A DNA stretch of 64,000 nucleotides. Source: Cercis canadensis. Lineage: Eukaryota > Streptophyta > Magnoliopsida > Fabales > Fabaceae. Location of the stretch: contig QAOA01000942.1 of the NCBI GenBank assembly GCA_003255065.1, forward strand, positions 1-64,000. Direction: 5' to 3'. Position 1 is the first letter of the stretch; every line of letters starts with the position of its first letter. A model generated the notes under the pieces. The model made no database searches and was not told where the DNA came from. It saw nothing but the letters and a program-made list of their open reading frames with translations. This document shows, in pieces, positions 35,701 to 45,875 of the stretch. The position numbers and the translations under genes are program-made.

Positions 35701-37135
35701 TCACATAGATTTCTCAGGCTCTCAACTCATAACTCAAATACCTGATATGTCTGGAGTCCCATATATAACAGAATTAAAACTTTGTAACTGTAAGAATCTG
35801 ATTAAGGTTCATAATTCCATTGGATTTCTTACTAAGCTTCTTGAATTAAAGCTTGAAGGATGCACCAATCTCAAAATATTCCCACGTGAAATAGAGATGA
35901 CATCTCTCAAATTTCTTAATCTCGATGGCTGCACAAGACTTCAATACTTCCCAGAGATATTGGGAAAGATGGATGATCTATGTGAAATTTTTGTGAATGG
36001 GACTGCTATTAAGCAGTTTCCAAATTCCATTGGTTATCTCACAGGGCTCAAACGATTGTATGTAGCAGATAATAACAGTTTGGTATCGCTCCCAGAATCC
36101 ATTAAACAGTTAGATGGATTGGAAGACCTTTTGGTGAAGAATTGTAAGAAGCTTCGACAAATTTCAGGCATTCCACCAAATTTGCAAATAATAGGCGCAG
36201 ATAATTGCCCATCTTTAACCTCGCAGTCAGCAAATGTGATATGGTCTCAGGTTTCACTATTTCTTTCTCAAGTCTAATGCTTGTTAGTTTTGTTTATGAT
36301 TTCTTCATTCTTTGGATATATATAGCAATTCAGTCCTTGGCTAAAATGCAAATGATACTGTAAGTTCATTTGTCAAAATCATGGAGTATCATCATTCTAA
36401 ATTTGAAGGGAATTTATTCTTTTGATTTTTGCTTCTGAGCAATCATCTACAAAACTCTGAAATCTTTTACCATACACCTTTCATTCTTTTGAGACTTCGT
36501 TTTCTTTTTCCAATTTGAACTAGACTCATCATGCCTATCATTCTTTTGGTGCACAGGCACTCAAGGAGATCGAACATTTAATTGTTAAAATGCCCAGAAC
36601 ACTAATTCCAGATTGGTTTGACCATCGTTGCAAAGGTGAAGTCTTATCTTTTCGGGCTCGTCGGAAAGTTCCCCATGTTGTTTTTGCAGTTGTCTTGAGC
36701 AAATCAAGGAACGTGAAATCCTCACATGGAGGCATTGTATTCATTGAGTACCGTAATGATGGTCACAAGATATGGAGCACGAGTTACATATCTAACAATA
36801 ATGAAGGTTCTGTGTTCTTGACGAAACTGGATAATGAAGTTACAAATTTTAACAATCTTGGCTGGAATTATGTGGAGATCAAGTGCAGAAGTGGGTCACC
36901 AGACTATAAAATAGATGAGTGTGGAGTTTATGTGTACAAGCAAGATATAAACATGGAAGATATTCAATTTGAGATGTCAAAGAATGAAGCAGAGAAGTTT
37001 ATGGAGAAGAATGATCAAGCAAAGTCCAAGAAAAGATTCCCATACTTGGTTAATATTTCTTTACTTTTATTATGTATTTTTATTGCTTGTTTTATTTTCA
37101 CTTATTTCATTCTGGTCCTACGTCGGGGAGATTAA
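32784..37135 (+). CDS. TNL2: complete TIR-NBS-LRR-C-JID resistance-like gene (1032 aa predicted)
   Basis: Exons: 32784-33361, 33953-35054, 35171-35443, 35684-36250, 36557-37135; they sum to 3099 nt with frame kept. Domains: acidic N-tail (1-44), TIR (~45-180, SYDIFLSFRGEDTR, WCLDEL with the catalytic Glu), NB-ARC with P-loop GTGGIGKTTLAK (~246), kinase-2 VLLVLDDVD (~330), RNBS-B TTRDKHLL, GLPLAL (~416) and MHD motif (~519), LRRs (~561-840), and C-JID starting near MPRTLIPDWF. The last ~25 residues are hydrophobic (LLLLCIFIACFIFTYFILV) before a short basic tail, suggesting membrane tethering. The family oligomerises on effector recognition and signals through EDS1. Intron 1 contains a solo LTR (33563-33832). 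The first ATG of the open frame was chosen; codons upstream stay open back to ~32735, so an upstream exon is possible. Confidence 0.92.
33563..33832 (-). mobile_element. 270-bp solo LTR in TNL2 intron 1
   Basis: It starts TGTTGTCACC and ends CTGTTACA, flanked by GATTG (33558-33562) and AATTG (33833-33837). TNL3 has the uninterrupted site in its own intron 1 (AAGGATTGTTATATAAGATG at ~46542-46561), an empty site. A CTATAAATA box on the minus strand near 33740 sets the orientation. Confidence 0.82.
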
Positions 37136-37515
37136 TAATCATAAGTGTAGTGAAGTAATATATATTTAAATAAAGTCCCATATTATTTGTGTCTGGGATT
37201 CAGGCATAGAACTTATATAAATATGTAATGTTTTTGGGAGTTAATTGCACAGTTTGATTTTAACAAAAAAGGAAAAACAGTTTGATATTTATAAAAATAT
37301 CGGAGTTCCTTGTAGCTTTCTGATGCGCTAAAAGTTTAGTTTTCATAATTTTAGTATATTATTATTTGGACATGAACCACCAAAAAAACAGAATGAGGTC
37401 ACCAATAGCCTATGTTTCTGTCTTCATCTTCAAATATTAAACTTAGGAAAATTAAAAATAGGAGACAAGAATCAATGATTTTGAGGCGTGTAAAATTACA
37501 CTATCTTAAATGTAT

Positions 37516-37931
37516 GGGAAAAGTCTTAAAAATTATCCTGAACTATGCTCTTGTTGCACTTTACCTCACATACTTCAAAAACGTAGAAAAGATCTAATTG
37601 AACTTTCAAAATGTGCACTTTACTCCTACGACCCTAACGTCCGTCCATTAATAGATGGAAGAAAGAATTTTAATATTATAATTTGACTCTAAAATTTTTT
37701 GAATATTACTTTTTAACCTCAATTTTTATAAATTTATTTTCATTTATACCCCTATAAAATTGCACTATGGCCCATATTAATCACATCATGTACACATTAA
37801 TGGATGAACGTCAAGGTCAAGAGGTAAAGTGCACATTTTAAAAGTTCAAGGAGGTATTTCCTACGTTTTTGAAGCATGAGGGGTAAAGTACAACAAGATC
37901 ATAGTTCATGGAGTTTTTTAAGATTTTTCCC
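37516..37931. mobile_element. 416-bp MULE-type MITE, related to the 7.3-kb MULE
   Basis: It has ~110-bp inverted ends (GGGAAAAGTCTTAAAAA...; the right end reads GGGAAAAATCTTAAAAA on the minus strand) and a perfect 9-bp target duplication TAAATGTAT (37507-37515, 37932-37940). Its ends share with the MULE at 3791 the order GGAAAAGTC, CTGAACTATG, ACTTCAAAAA.GTAG, TTCAAAATGTGCA-like and CGTCCGTCCATTAAT. The copy at 48171-48585 sits at the same site in segment B. Confidence 0.9.
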
Positions 37932-39346
37932 TAAATGTATTATACTTCATTATTTGAAACAAGTTATTTCATAATATAACAAAAATTCAATATTATGAAA
38001 TTAAGGTGATTTTTATAGCTTATTGATAATACTCGGTAAGCAATGCCACTTGGACCAATTAAGTCTTGAAAAGCAAAATAAATGAACTGGTCCCACAAAA
38101 AAGTTGTAGGTCGCTGAAGCAATTTTTCATAATTATGAATATTATTCAAAATAAAATTTAAAAATGCTACATGTGTCCCTATATAGCGTGGGGCCCACAA
38201 ACTAAAATAATAACACCTATTTAATTTTTGAGAGAGGGCGTTTAGGAAGGAGATTGACTAATTGATCAGTTGACGGACAATTTGTGCTACAAGAATGAAA
38301 TAGAAGATTTAACTCACAAAAAGTTCTTCTGGTACTGTGATTTCAGTCTTGTTAAACAGGTAATGGTAGACCACCAATTTTACAAAGTAATACCATGCTC
38401 TTGTTCATGCTATGTATCAGATGTGATTTAATTTCTACTTGTTTAGGGGATGAGAAATTCTTGGGTCAGATATTGAAACCTCCACTTTATTTAAATTCTT
38501 GAAGGGAAACTTACTAATTACAAATTTAGATATAACTCAATGGAATTAAACGAAAGTGGCAATTCTCAAATATTTTTCTTAAGAATTTAGTAAAAAAATT
38601 TGAAACGTGGGAGCCAACGCTCTCGGCCCTTTAAATTCATCATTTAACCTACATCTTTGCATACAAGCATGTGACATGCTTAGTTTATACAATTTTTATA
38701 AACTAAGTCTATCTTTCTTAGTAAATAATGATGAATGAAGGAAAACTAAAAGAAAGAAAAAAAAAAGAAAAAAAAAAAGTGGAGAGGAATGAAGTTAATG
38801 AAGGTTGGGCTAAGTTTTATTAAAAGTTGGGTACATTAATTTAAAGCCATTACCTATATGGTCAATATTTACTTTATCAAAAGTAAATACTAGTTTTTAG
38901 GCTCTTATATATTAGCTTTGTTTATTTTTAAAACCATGTAAGCTGCACTTTCCAATAGTCTTTTTTCGTTTAATCACTTAACAGAAATTTTCATGTCCAT
39001 CTCCACTGACTTAGACCAATTTGACCATATTTGTCTGATGTGGAATGTGTAAACTGGGGTGGGTGTGCAATTAAAAACAATATCGTGGCTTCAAATAATA
39101 TATTACTACTTACTAGTTTAACCGGTTACAGGTTGCTGAAAGAGACACCACCACGAAAGTAAGGCAAACTTACCGACGTATGGACGTTGGTAAGCTATAA
39201 GTCACCTGAAATTAAAGGTAAATCATCTTTTTATAAACTTTGAAAAAGCACTAACTACGGTTATAAACTTATAATTATATGTTTTTTAACAAATACAACT
39301 GTATGTTATAACAAATTGTACCCATACCGGAGAGCCATTTTCCTAA

Positions 39347-39810
39347 TGGTTTGTTTGGGAGTTACATTGGAGGGGAAATGATAGAAGAGGAGAGGAATAA
39401 AACTCCCCTCTCCCTTGTTTGGAAGATTTATCTTAAAAAATAAGAGGAGACAGGTGGGTAAGATGTAACCTCTACACTCATTTTTTGATCCATTTTTGTG
39501 TTCCTCTAAATTGGGGGGGTTTAGAGATGAAATATATTAAAATGACTATTATACTCTTTTATTTTTTTAAATATTTCTATAAATTTTATTAAATATGTTT
39601 ATTATATTATTTAATTTTATATTAAATATATATATTTTAATAATAAAGGGTAAACTAATAAAAATATTTAATAATAGGACTTTTCATTTTCTTTCCTTTC
39701 ATTTTGCTCATTTCAATCATCCAAATAAATGAGAGAAAAATTCATCCATTTCCCTCTCTTTCCTCTTTTCTCCTTTCCTTTCCCCTCACTTTAAATTCCC
39801 AAACAGACCC
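39347..39810. mobile_element. 464-bp Tourist-like MITE
   Basis: The inverted ends are TGGTTTGTTTGGGA and, on the minus strand, GGGTCTGTTTGGGA, flanked by TAA (39344-39346, 39811-39813), as in PIF/Harbinger-derived Tourist elements. No coding sequence. The copy in segment B is 50004-50445 and an end of the same family lies in TNL1 exon 5. Confidence 0.78.
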
Positions 39811-39838
39811 TAAGGCTCACTTAAGCCCAATTCCACGT

Positions 39839-41123
39839 TGTTGAGTGGGATTTATACTCACTCTTTAGATCTCTTTTACTTAATTGTTTAGTTGTTTATT
39901 GAGAATTTTTACCATCTAATGGGTTGTGTGTGTTAATTTGTAGGTTTAAATAGAAATTAATAGGTTTCATGTTTTGACTTGAAGAAATGAAGAATTGGAA
40001 AGATTTGGGACAGAAATCAAGAGCTGCGGCCCTTGGAGCATCAAAATGAAAAAGATGGACATAACCCAAGAGCCACGGCTCTAAAAATCAAGAGCCGCGG
40101 CCCTGCGTGCGAAAGAAAGAAAGGATTTTGGCCAGAGACATAGAGCCACGGCGCCCAAAATCTAGGGCCGCGGCACCCATATATACTAGATTTCTTCATA
40201 TGTGGCTCTTTTTCCTTAGTTTTTTAGGGCTTTTAGAGGGGAGTATAAAATGGAACTCTTAGGAATTTTTGGGGAACCTTTTCTAGACGTTCTTGGAGGG
40301 CAAGAAGGAGGCAAAACAAGGATTGAAGACGAGATTTGTGGAGCCAATTCGGACTCCATAACAGAGTTTTCATTATTATTCCCTTTCAATTATGTTTAGA
40401 TTTCATTCTATCATGTTCTTTTCTTTTGTTATGAACTAAATTCCCTTCTAGAACTATAATGTAGCCTAGCTAGGATGATTTGTTATTTTCTATTTCTTTA
40501 ATTCAAGAACTCCTTTATTAAATTGTCTTCTTCTTCTCAAGTCTTCATGCTTCTAATTGCTTGATCAGCAATTAGTTGATTAGATAATTACAATGAGACT
40601 GAGAGGTAATTTGTAATTAAAGATCATAGAGATTAAGAACATAGGTTGCATGTAGGATATGAATATACCTCCATGGCCTGTGTAGTTATTTAAAAAGAAC
40701 TATAGAATTAAGTGAATTTCTAGGTTGTTCACAATTCACATAGGAATATCGTGGGTTCATAACTTAGAAATACTTTTGTTTGACCTTGAGAAAGACAAAT
40801 AAATAATTTAGGGTTCTTGGCTAGCAATTAGGAAGATTGTTCTTGGTTAATGAATTAGGAATAGCAAATCAGAATAGCTATGGTGAAATCAAAAGCTCTA
40901 AATATTTCTCTCTTGATTAAATTATCATTTTAACTGTCTTAGCTTACTTTCAACTTATTTAAAGTTCTTTTTTGAAAATTCTCCAATACTTATTGATTAG
41001 ATAAAATTGAGATTAACTCAATTTCGGTAGTTGATAACGTTAATTCTCGTGGGAACGATAACTCACTCTCATTTTATTACTTGGAAACGATAACGTGCAC
41101 TTACGTTAGGATTTCTCATAACA
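39839..41123. mobile_element. Solo LTR (1285 bp) in segment A
   Basis: It begins TGTTGAGTGGG and ends CTCATAACA with a perfect 5-bp target duplication CACGT (39834-39838, 41124-41128). At 40020-40175 it has a cluster of GC-rich near-palindromes of the AGAGCCGCGGCTCT kind. The lineage is not assigned. Segment B holds the same insertion (50474-51759), so it predates the A/B split. Confidence 0.85.
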
Positions 41124-41128
41124 CACGT

Positions 41129-42357
41129 AATTACCAAAATACTCTCCCAACTTCTAACCCTTCAATAAGTGTGACCACTTTTTATATTCACCTTCAATTT
41201 GCATCTTTTAACTTGGTCTTGATCTAACTTGACCTTTGAAATCTGGGTATTCTCAACCTAGCCTTCAGCTCATATGTACTTTTGTGCAAATTAGACACAA
41301 AATCAGATCGACCGACCTCACTCCTAGTCCCCACCCTCAACATGGGCATGGTCACGAACACATTATTTAAAGATAACTATTTAAAATAACTGCCCCGATA
41401 ATCAGTTATCAGTTATAATAATAAACATAGCTGCTAGTGATCTTATTTCTCTCTCTTATATATTACAAACTATTCAACAAAATGTATTGAAGATGAGTCC
41501 ATATACTTTCTCTAGTTCTAGATACCCTAAATGGAAGACAAGAAGTGATCCATCTATAAGAAAATTTGAGTTATAGAGCTAGTTCAGTACTTATATCATT
41601 TGTGAACTGGTGCCTAAGCTGTTCGCATTTTCAATCATACTCCTTCGTAATGGAAAACTAAAAGTAATGTCCTCAAACGAAGACAGATTTTTTCAAACCA
41701 CTCAAAAAGCAGTATAGGTAGTTAAAACATGTTTTGAATAAAAAAACCTTGCAAGGGAAAAAGACAACTCTAAAGCATGTAAATTCCTCAACTAAACCTA
41801 TTATTAATATGCTTATAAGTTAGATATCAATTCCATATAGATTAGATATACCCTACCATAGGGCCACCAAGAATTATAAGGTGAAATATAAACAAGTAAA
41901 TTAGAGGCAAGAAGCATATTAGGAAAAAAGCACATCATTTTAGATAAGGATATCAAGCAACAAATTATCTTAACTTCGATAGGTTTAATTCTGACTTTTG
42001 GAATAAATTATTAACCTATGTAGAACTTATTCACCTCAATCTTGTCCAACCTAAAACAAAAGCTGAAATAAATAAAATTAAGATTTTCGAATTCAAATCC
42101 TGCTTGAAATTGTTAAATGGAATTCAATTTGAAGTTGCAAAAATAGTAAAGTTCTATCATAACCTACAGGTCAAATGAAGAAATAATGCAACAAGAAAAG
42201 AATATCTATCTACCTTCACAGATAATGAACTTGTTAAATTAAACGAATTGATTCACAACAACACTCCTAGGTGGACTTTTGTAAAAGGAGTTCAGATCTA
42301 GCCAATTGGAAGAACATTCCAAGCCTTAAATGAAGCAGTAACTTTCTATTAACCTCT
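41129..42357. other. Decayed sequence with faint coding signal, family not recognised
   Basis: No open frame of useful length exists. Between ~41940 and 42350 short stretches have protein-like codon content (for example KLNELIHNNTPRW), interrupted throughout. It may be an old virus-like or transposon gene; I could not place it. It is broken in many places and occurs again in segment B. Confidence 0.35.
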
Positions 42358-43092
42358 TGTTAGTCCCACAAGTCTCTGATCCTGTTTTGATGATAACAAT
42401 AATGTCTTGTGCCTTGTTATTTCTTATATGTGTTGTTTGTCTTGTTGCTATTAACCTTTGCTATGTTGTTTAAGTTGTTATCCAGCACAATCTTCAAGTG
42501 AAGGCTTGCAGAACTTGTTCTTAAGAACCAGTTCTTGCTGGTGTGATGAGCTGCAAACTTAATTGAGGTGGACAAGGCTTGTCGAGGACTTTTCAGCCAA
42601 ATGCTTGAAATTGTTAAATGGAATTCAATTTGAAGTTGCAAAAATAGTCAAGTTCTATCATAACCTACAGGTCAAATGAAGCAATAATGCAACAAGAAAA
42701 GAATATCTATCTACCTTCACAGATAATGAACTTGTTAAATTAAACGAATTGATTCACAACAACACTCCTAGGTGGACTTTTGTAAAAGGAGTTCAGATCT
42801 AGCCAATTGGAAGAACATTCCAAGCCTTAAATGAAGCAGTAACTTTCTATTAACCTCTTGTTAGTCCCACAAGTCTTTGATCCTGTTTTGATGATAACAA
42901 TAATGTCTTGTGCATTGTTATTTCTTATATGTGTTGTTTGTCTTGTTGCTATTAACCTTTTGAACTTGTTAAATTAAACGAATTGATTCACAACAACACT
43001 CCTAGGTGGACTTTTGTAAAAGGAGTTCAGATCTAGCCAATTGGAAGAACATTCCAAGCCTTAAATGAAGCAGTAACTTTCTATTAACCTCT
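42101..43092. repeat. Local tandem duplications (501-bp and 234-bp periods), segment A only
   Basis: The block beginning TGCTTGAAATTGTTAAATGG occurs at 42101 and 42602, and the block TGAACTTGTTAAATTAAACG at 42226, 42727 and 42961. Each unit carries the start of the same LTR (42358, 42859, 43093). Segment B has a single unit (from 52738). The third LTR start is the one that continues into the LRR gene. Confidence 0.88.
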
Positions 43093-44025
43093 TGTTAGTC
43101 CCACAAGTCTTTGATCCTGTTTTGATGATAACAATAATGTCTTGTGCATTGTTATTTCTTATATGTGTTGTTTGTCTTGTTGCTATTAACCTTTGCTATG
43201 TTGTTTAAGTTGTTATCCAACACAATCTTCAAGTGAAGACTTGCAGAACTTGTTCTTAAGAACTAGTTCTTGCTGGTGTGATGAGCTCCGAACTTAATTG
43301 AGGTGGACAAGGCTTGTCGAGGACTTTTCAGCCAAACTTCCCATTTTACAAGCTGACTAAGAGTTGTACTTTTAGAGAATGGAAGGTTACCTTTTTCAAG
43401 TGCTCTTTGACAAGTCCATTCTTCAAGAAAAGTCTATCTACTCTCTTACACAAAGTAAGACCTTTTCTCACAAAAGGACAAAAGACTTTTTGGTTGATGG
43501 AAAGTGTGTCAACAAGTGGAAGAACTTTTTCCTTTGAATCTTTGATAGTCCTTCACGTGGGTTCTCTTTGCTAAGAGAAGAGAAATATTTCAAGACTTCT
43601 CCTTAGCCTCTTTCATAGCTCCTCACGTGCACAAAAAAAGTAAATAAAGCAAGGAGACTTTCAAGGCTTCGGTTTTAGCAAGAAGAGAAGTGAGAAGAAC
43701 ACATTTTAGAGAGCGAAGGAAGCCATTGTTGAGAGCTAGGCTGTTCATCTTCTTCTTCCTCCTCTCGGTCTCCTCTTCACGCTTCAAGATTCTCATTGTA
43801 AAATATCTACTCTTTGAGAGAGTTTCTTCTTGGGGCTAAACCAAAACACTTGGGTTTTGTATCTTGGATTTCTATGGGAGAAATCCATGGGTGTGATCTC
43901 TAGAGTTAGAGAGAGAGAGTTCATGGTGAGCTTGAGAAACAAAAACCATGGTTAAGCTTAGAGAAGCTTGGAAAAATAAACTTGTTAAGCTTGGAGAAGC
44001 TTGGAAAAATAAACTTGTAAAGCTT
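43093..44025 (+). mobile_element. Truncated LTR joined to the LRR gene (segment A)
   Basis: It matches the first ~930 bp of the solo LTR at 5778-7034 (TGTTAGTCCCACAAG start; TTCTTGGGGCTAAACCAAAA and AAGCTTGGAGAAGCTTG blocks). It is cut at ~44025, where LRR coding sequence follows directly. The end and downstream target copy are absent. Confidence 0.82.
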
Positions 44026-45006
44026 ACAAAGTTCTCAGTAACTTCAGAGAATATGAAGTACTTAAATTTGGGGGGAACAACAATCAAGGAATTGCCGCTA
44101 TCAATTGGTTGTAATAGAAAGCTTACTGAGTTGATCCTTGTTTCGTGCCCACATCTTGAGAATCTGTCAAATAGCTTTTTCAACTTGAGTTGTCTTGAAA
44201 CCCTCAACCTCTCTGACTGCCTAAAAGTTGGAGTTGACAAGTTATCCCCTGCATTTGATGGCTTAAAGTCCTTGAAAAGTCCATATATGGATAATTGTTT
44301 GGGTCTAACAAAACTCCCACGCAACATAAGCCGCTCATCGTCACTGAACTCTTTGACTCTATCAGGAAGCAACATCGAGATTTTACCAGCAAGCATGAAA
44401 TATCTTTGTCAGCTGAAAATTGTTTTGCTAAAAGATTGCAAGAGCCTTCGGTATTTACCACAGCTTCCATCATCTATACAAAGGTTAAATGCAAGTGGCT
44501 GTGTTTCATTGAAATCGGTGTTAAGTCCTTTATTTTTGAATAAGAAAGATATACTGCGATCCTATCAGGGTGCTTATTCACAAGAATATGTCTTTCATAA
44601 TTGCATCAGTTTGAGTCAAAGTGCACTGAAGAGTATTTTGGAAGAGGCATGGTCAAGAATTCTGAGAGTGACTTATTTATCTTCCTCATACAAACTTTCT
44701 GGGGTGGATAATATTTTGGTTACCATTTGTTTACCAGGTAGTGAAGTGCCAAATTGGTTTTACCATCAAGGATTAAGATCTTTTGTAACTGTTCCACTTC
44801 GTCCGCATTCTCCCTTCGGTCTGAAGTCGTTGCGTTTTGCATTTTACCTTGTTCTTGATGCATCCACCAGCAAAGCTGATGGTACTCATGCTCTGAGTAT
44901 TGGATGCAAATGCTATTTGGAAGGGAGATGTGGTAAAAGACGAAGGCTCGATAATTCATCAAAATTATACCAAACTCAATCTGTAATTTGTAGATCTGGT
45001 TATTGA
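43948..45006 (+). CDS. Truncated LRR/C-JID gene with LTR-derived start (352 aa)
   Basis: Residues 1-26 (MVKLREAWKNKLVKL, then a repeat of the same 11 residues) are translated from the LTR, which has a 33-bp tandem repeat there. From residue ~27 the protein is TNL-type: LRRs with YLNLGGTTIKELP, LSGSNIEILPASM and LPQLPSSIQRLNASGC, then YVFHNCISLSQ and the C-JID landmark LPGSEVPNWF (~260), ending SVICRSGY. TIR and NB-ARC are missing. The clade differs from TNL1-3, whose C-JID is a separate exon reading PRT.IPDWF. Expression from the LTR is an inference. Alternatively it is an inert 3' fragment. Confidence 0.78.
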   Translation: MVKLREAWKNKLVKLGEAWKNKLVKLTKFSVTSENMKYLNLGGTTIKELPLSIGCNRKLTELILVSCPHLENLSNSFFNLSCLETLNLSDCLKVGVDKLSPAFDGLKSLKSPYMDNCLGLTKLPRNISRSSSLNSLTLSGSNIEILPASMKYLCQLKIVLLKDCKSLRYLPQLPSSIQRLNASGCVSLKSVLSPLFLNKKDILRSYQGAYSQEYVFHNCISLSQSALKSILEEAWSRILRVTYLSSSYKLSGVDNILVTICLPGSEVPNWFYHQGLRSFVTVPLRPHSPFGLKSLRFAFYLVLDASTSKADGTHALSIGCKCYLEGRCGKRRRLDNSSKLYQTQSVICRSGY

Positions 45007-45114
45007 TACTTGTCTTTTAGGACTATAAAATCCATGCTTTAATATTGAATTTTTACCTGTATTGTGAGCAAATCCTCTCTAAACATGGTGTTTATGTAAA
45101 TACTAAAAGTGATC

Positions 45115-45250
45115 ATTAAAGGACTAATTTGGTGGGTGGTGTGATTATTCGAGAATTAAAGTAACACAAAAATAAATCAAGAATTAAGGTAATATTTAAA
45201 AAATAATTTAAATACAAAAAATATATCTAACTCTTATAAAAGTAAAATGT
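45115..45250. repeat. End of a MULE-like inverted repeat (family of 25205-27894)
   Basis: AAAGGACTAATTTGG, GATTATTCGAGAATTAAAG and AAAAATAAATCAAGAA match the right terminal region of the 2.69-kb element at ~27785-27890. Only one arm is present. The same arm is in segment B at 55016-55150. Confidence 0.6.
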
Positions 45251-45639
45251 ACACGTAAAAGTTGATAAAGTTTGTTCAACAGTACACAATATAGCAGTGG
45301 AGATGCTAAGCTTCCTTTGATATTTTAAAGGGTAAAAATAAAAAAAACACCTCTACCTAAGCTATTTTTTTGTGAATTTTTTTTATTATGATATAATTAC
45401 AAAAAATTTAAAAAATTGAGTCCTAGTCATCCTAAGTAGTTATTCCTGAGCGCTAAATCGGTCAATTTACGCTAAAACTAAGTGACATTGTTTCACATTG
45501 ATTGCAGACCTTAAAGTCAAATACGCGTGACCAACCCATGTGCAGATGTACACCACATTTCCTGGAATATTATCAACAAATTTCGTAGTATGCAGATTCT
45601 TGCTCTCGTTGCTCAATAATGTCAGAACAATGACAAGGA

Positions 45640-45875
45640 GTAATACTACTCTTCAGTAATTGGCTGAATATTTAAAAGCCCATTTCGTAGTCAAAAGTGT
45701 AAAAAACAAAGGCTTCCAACAAGAGGCTACAACGTGGCACAGAATAGTCCCCTTCACCACCATATGCTAAAATCTTGCAACCACGTTTTCTGAAATCTTA
45801 TCCAGAAATTATTTCTATTCATACCTCATTTTAAAGTCCAGCACATATCTCAACTCAAATACCTTAATTCTTCCA
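45640..45875 (+). promoter_or_regulatory. Conserved TNL upstream block (TNL3 copy)
   Basis: It holds CTTCAGTAATTGG, GTAGTCAAAAGT, TAAAATCTTGCAACC and GAAATCTTAT in the same order as 31060-31375 and lies directly upstream of the TNL3 ATG. A probable promoter and 5' UTR; no experimentally known element was matched. Confidence 0.55.

Larger units (their letters stand above)
37317..45363. repeat. Segment A: large duplicated segment (8047 bp)
   Basis: It is nearly identical to 47972-55264 (segment B); the two LRR frames inside differ at only about six of 352 codons. Segment A is ~754 bp longer, explained by extra tandem units at 42101-43092 and a 22-bp tract near 39570. The match begins just after TNL2 and ends at 45363. 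It contains a MULE-type MITE, a Tourist-like MITE, a solo LTR, decayed sequence, an LTR fragment and an LRR/C-JID gene. Confidence 0.93.

Noticed and set aside
36538-36744. Minus-strand open frame in TNL2 exon 5
   Set aside because: Antisense shadow of the C-JID exon.
43872-44473. Minus-strand open frames of 89-174 codons over the LRR gene
   Set aside because: They mirror the LTR-LRR frame and occur identically in segment B; the plus strand has the recognisable LRR and C-JID motifs.
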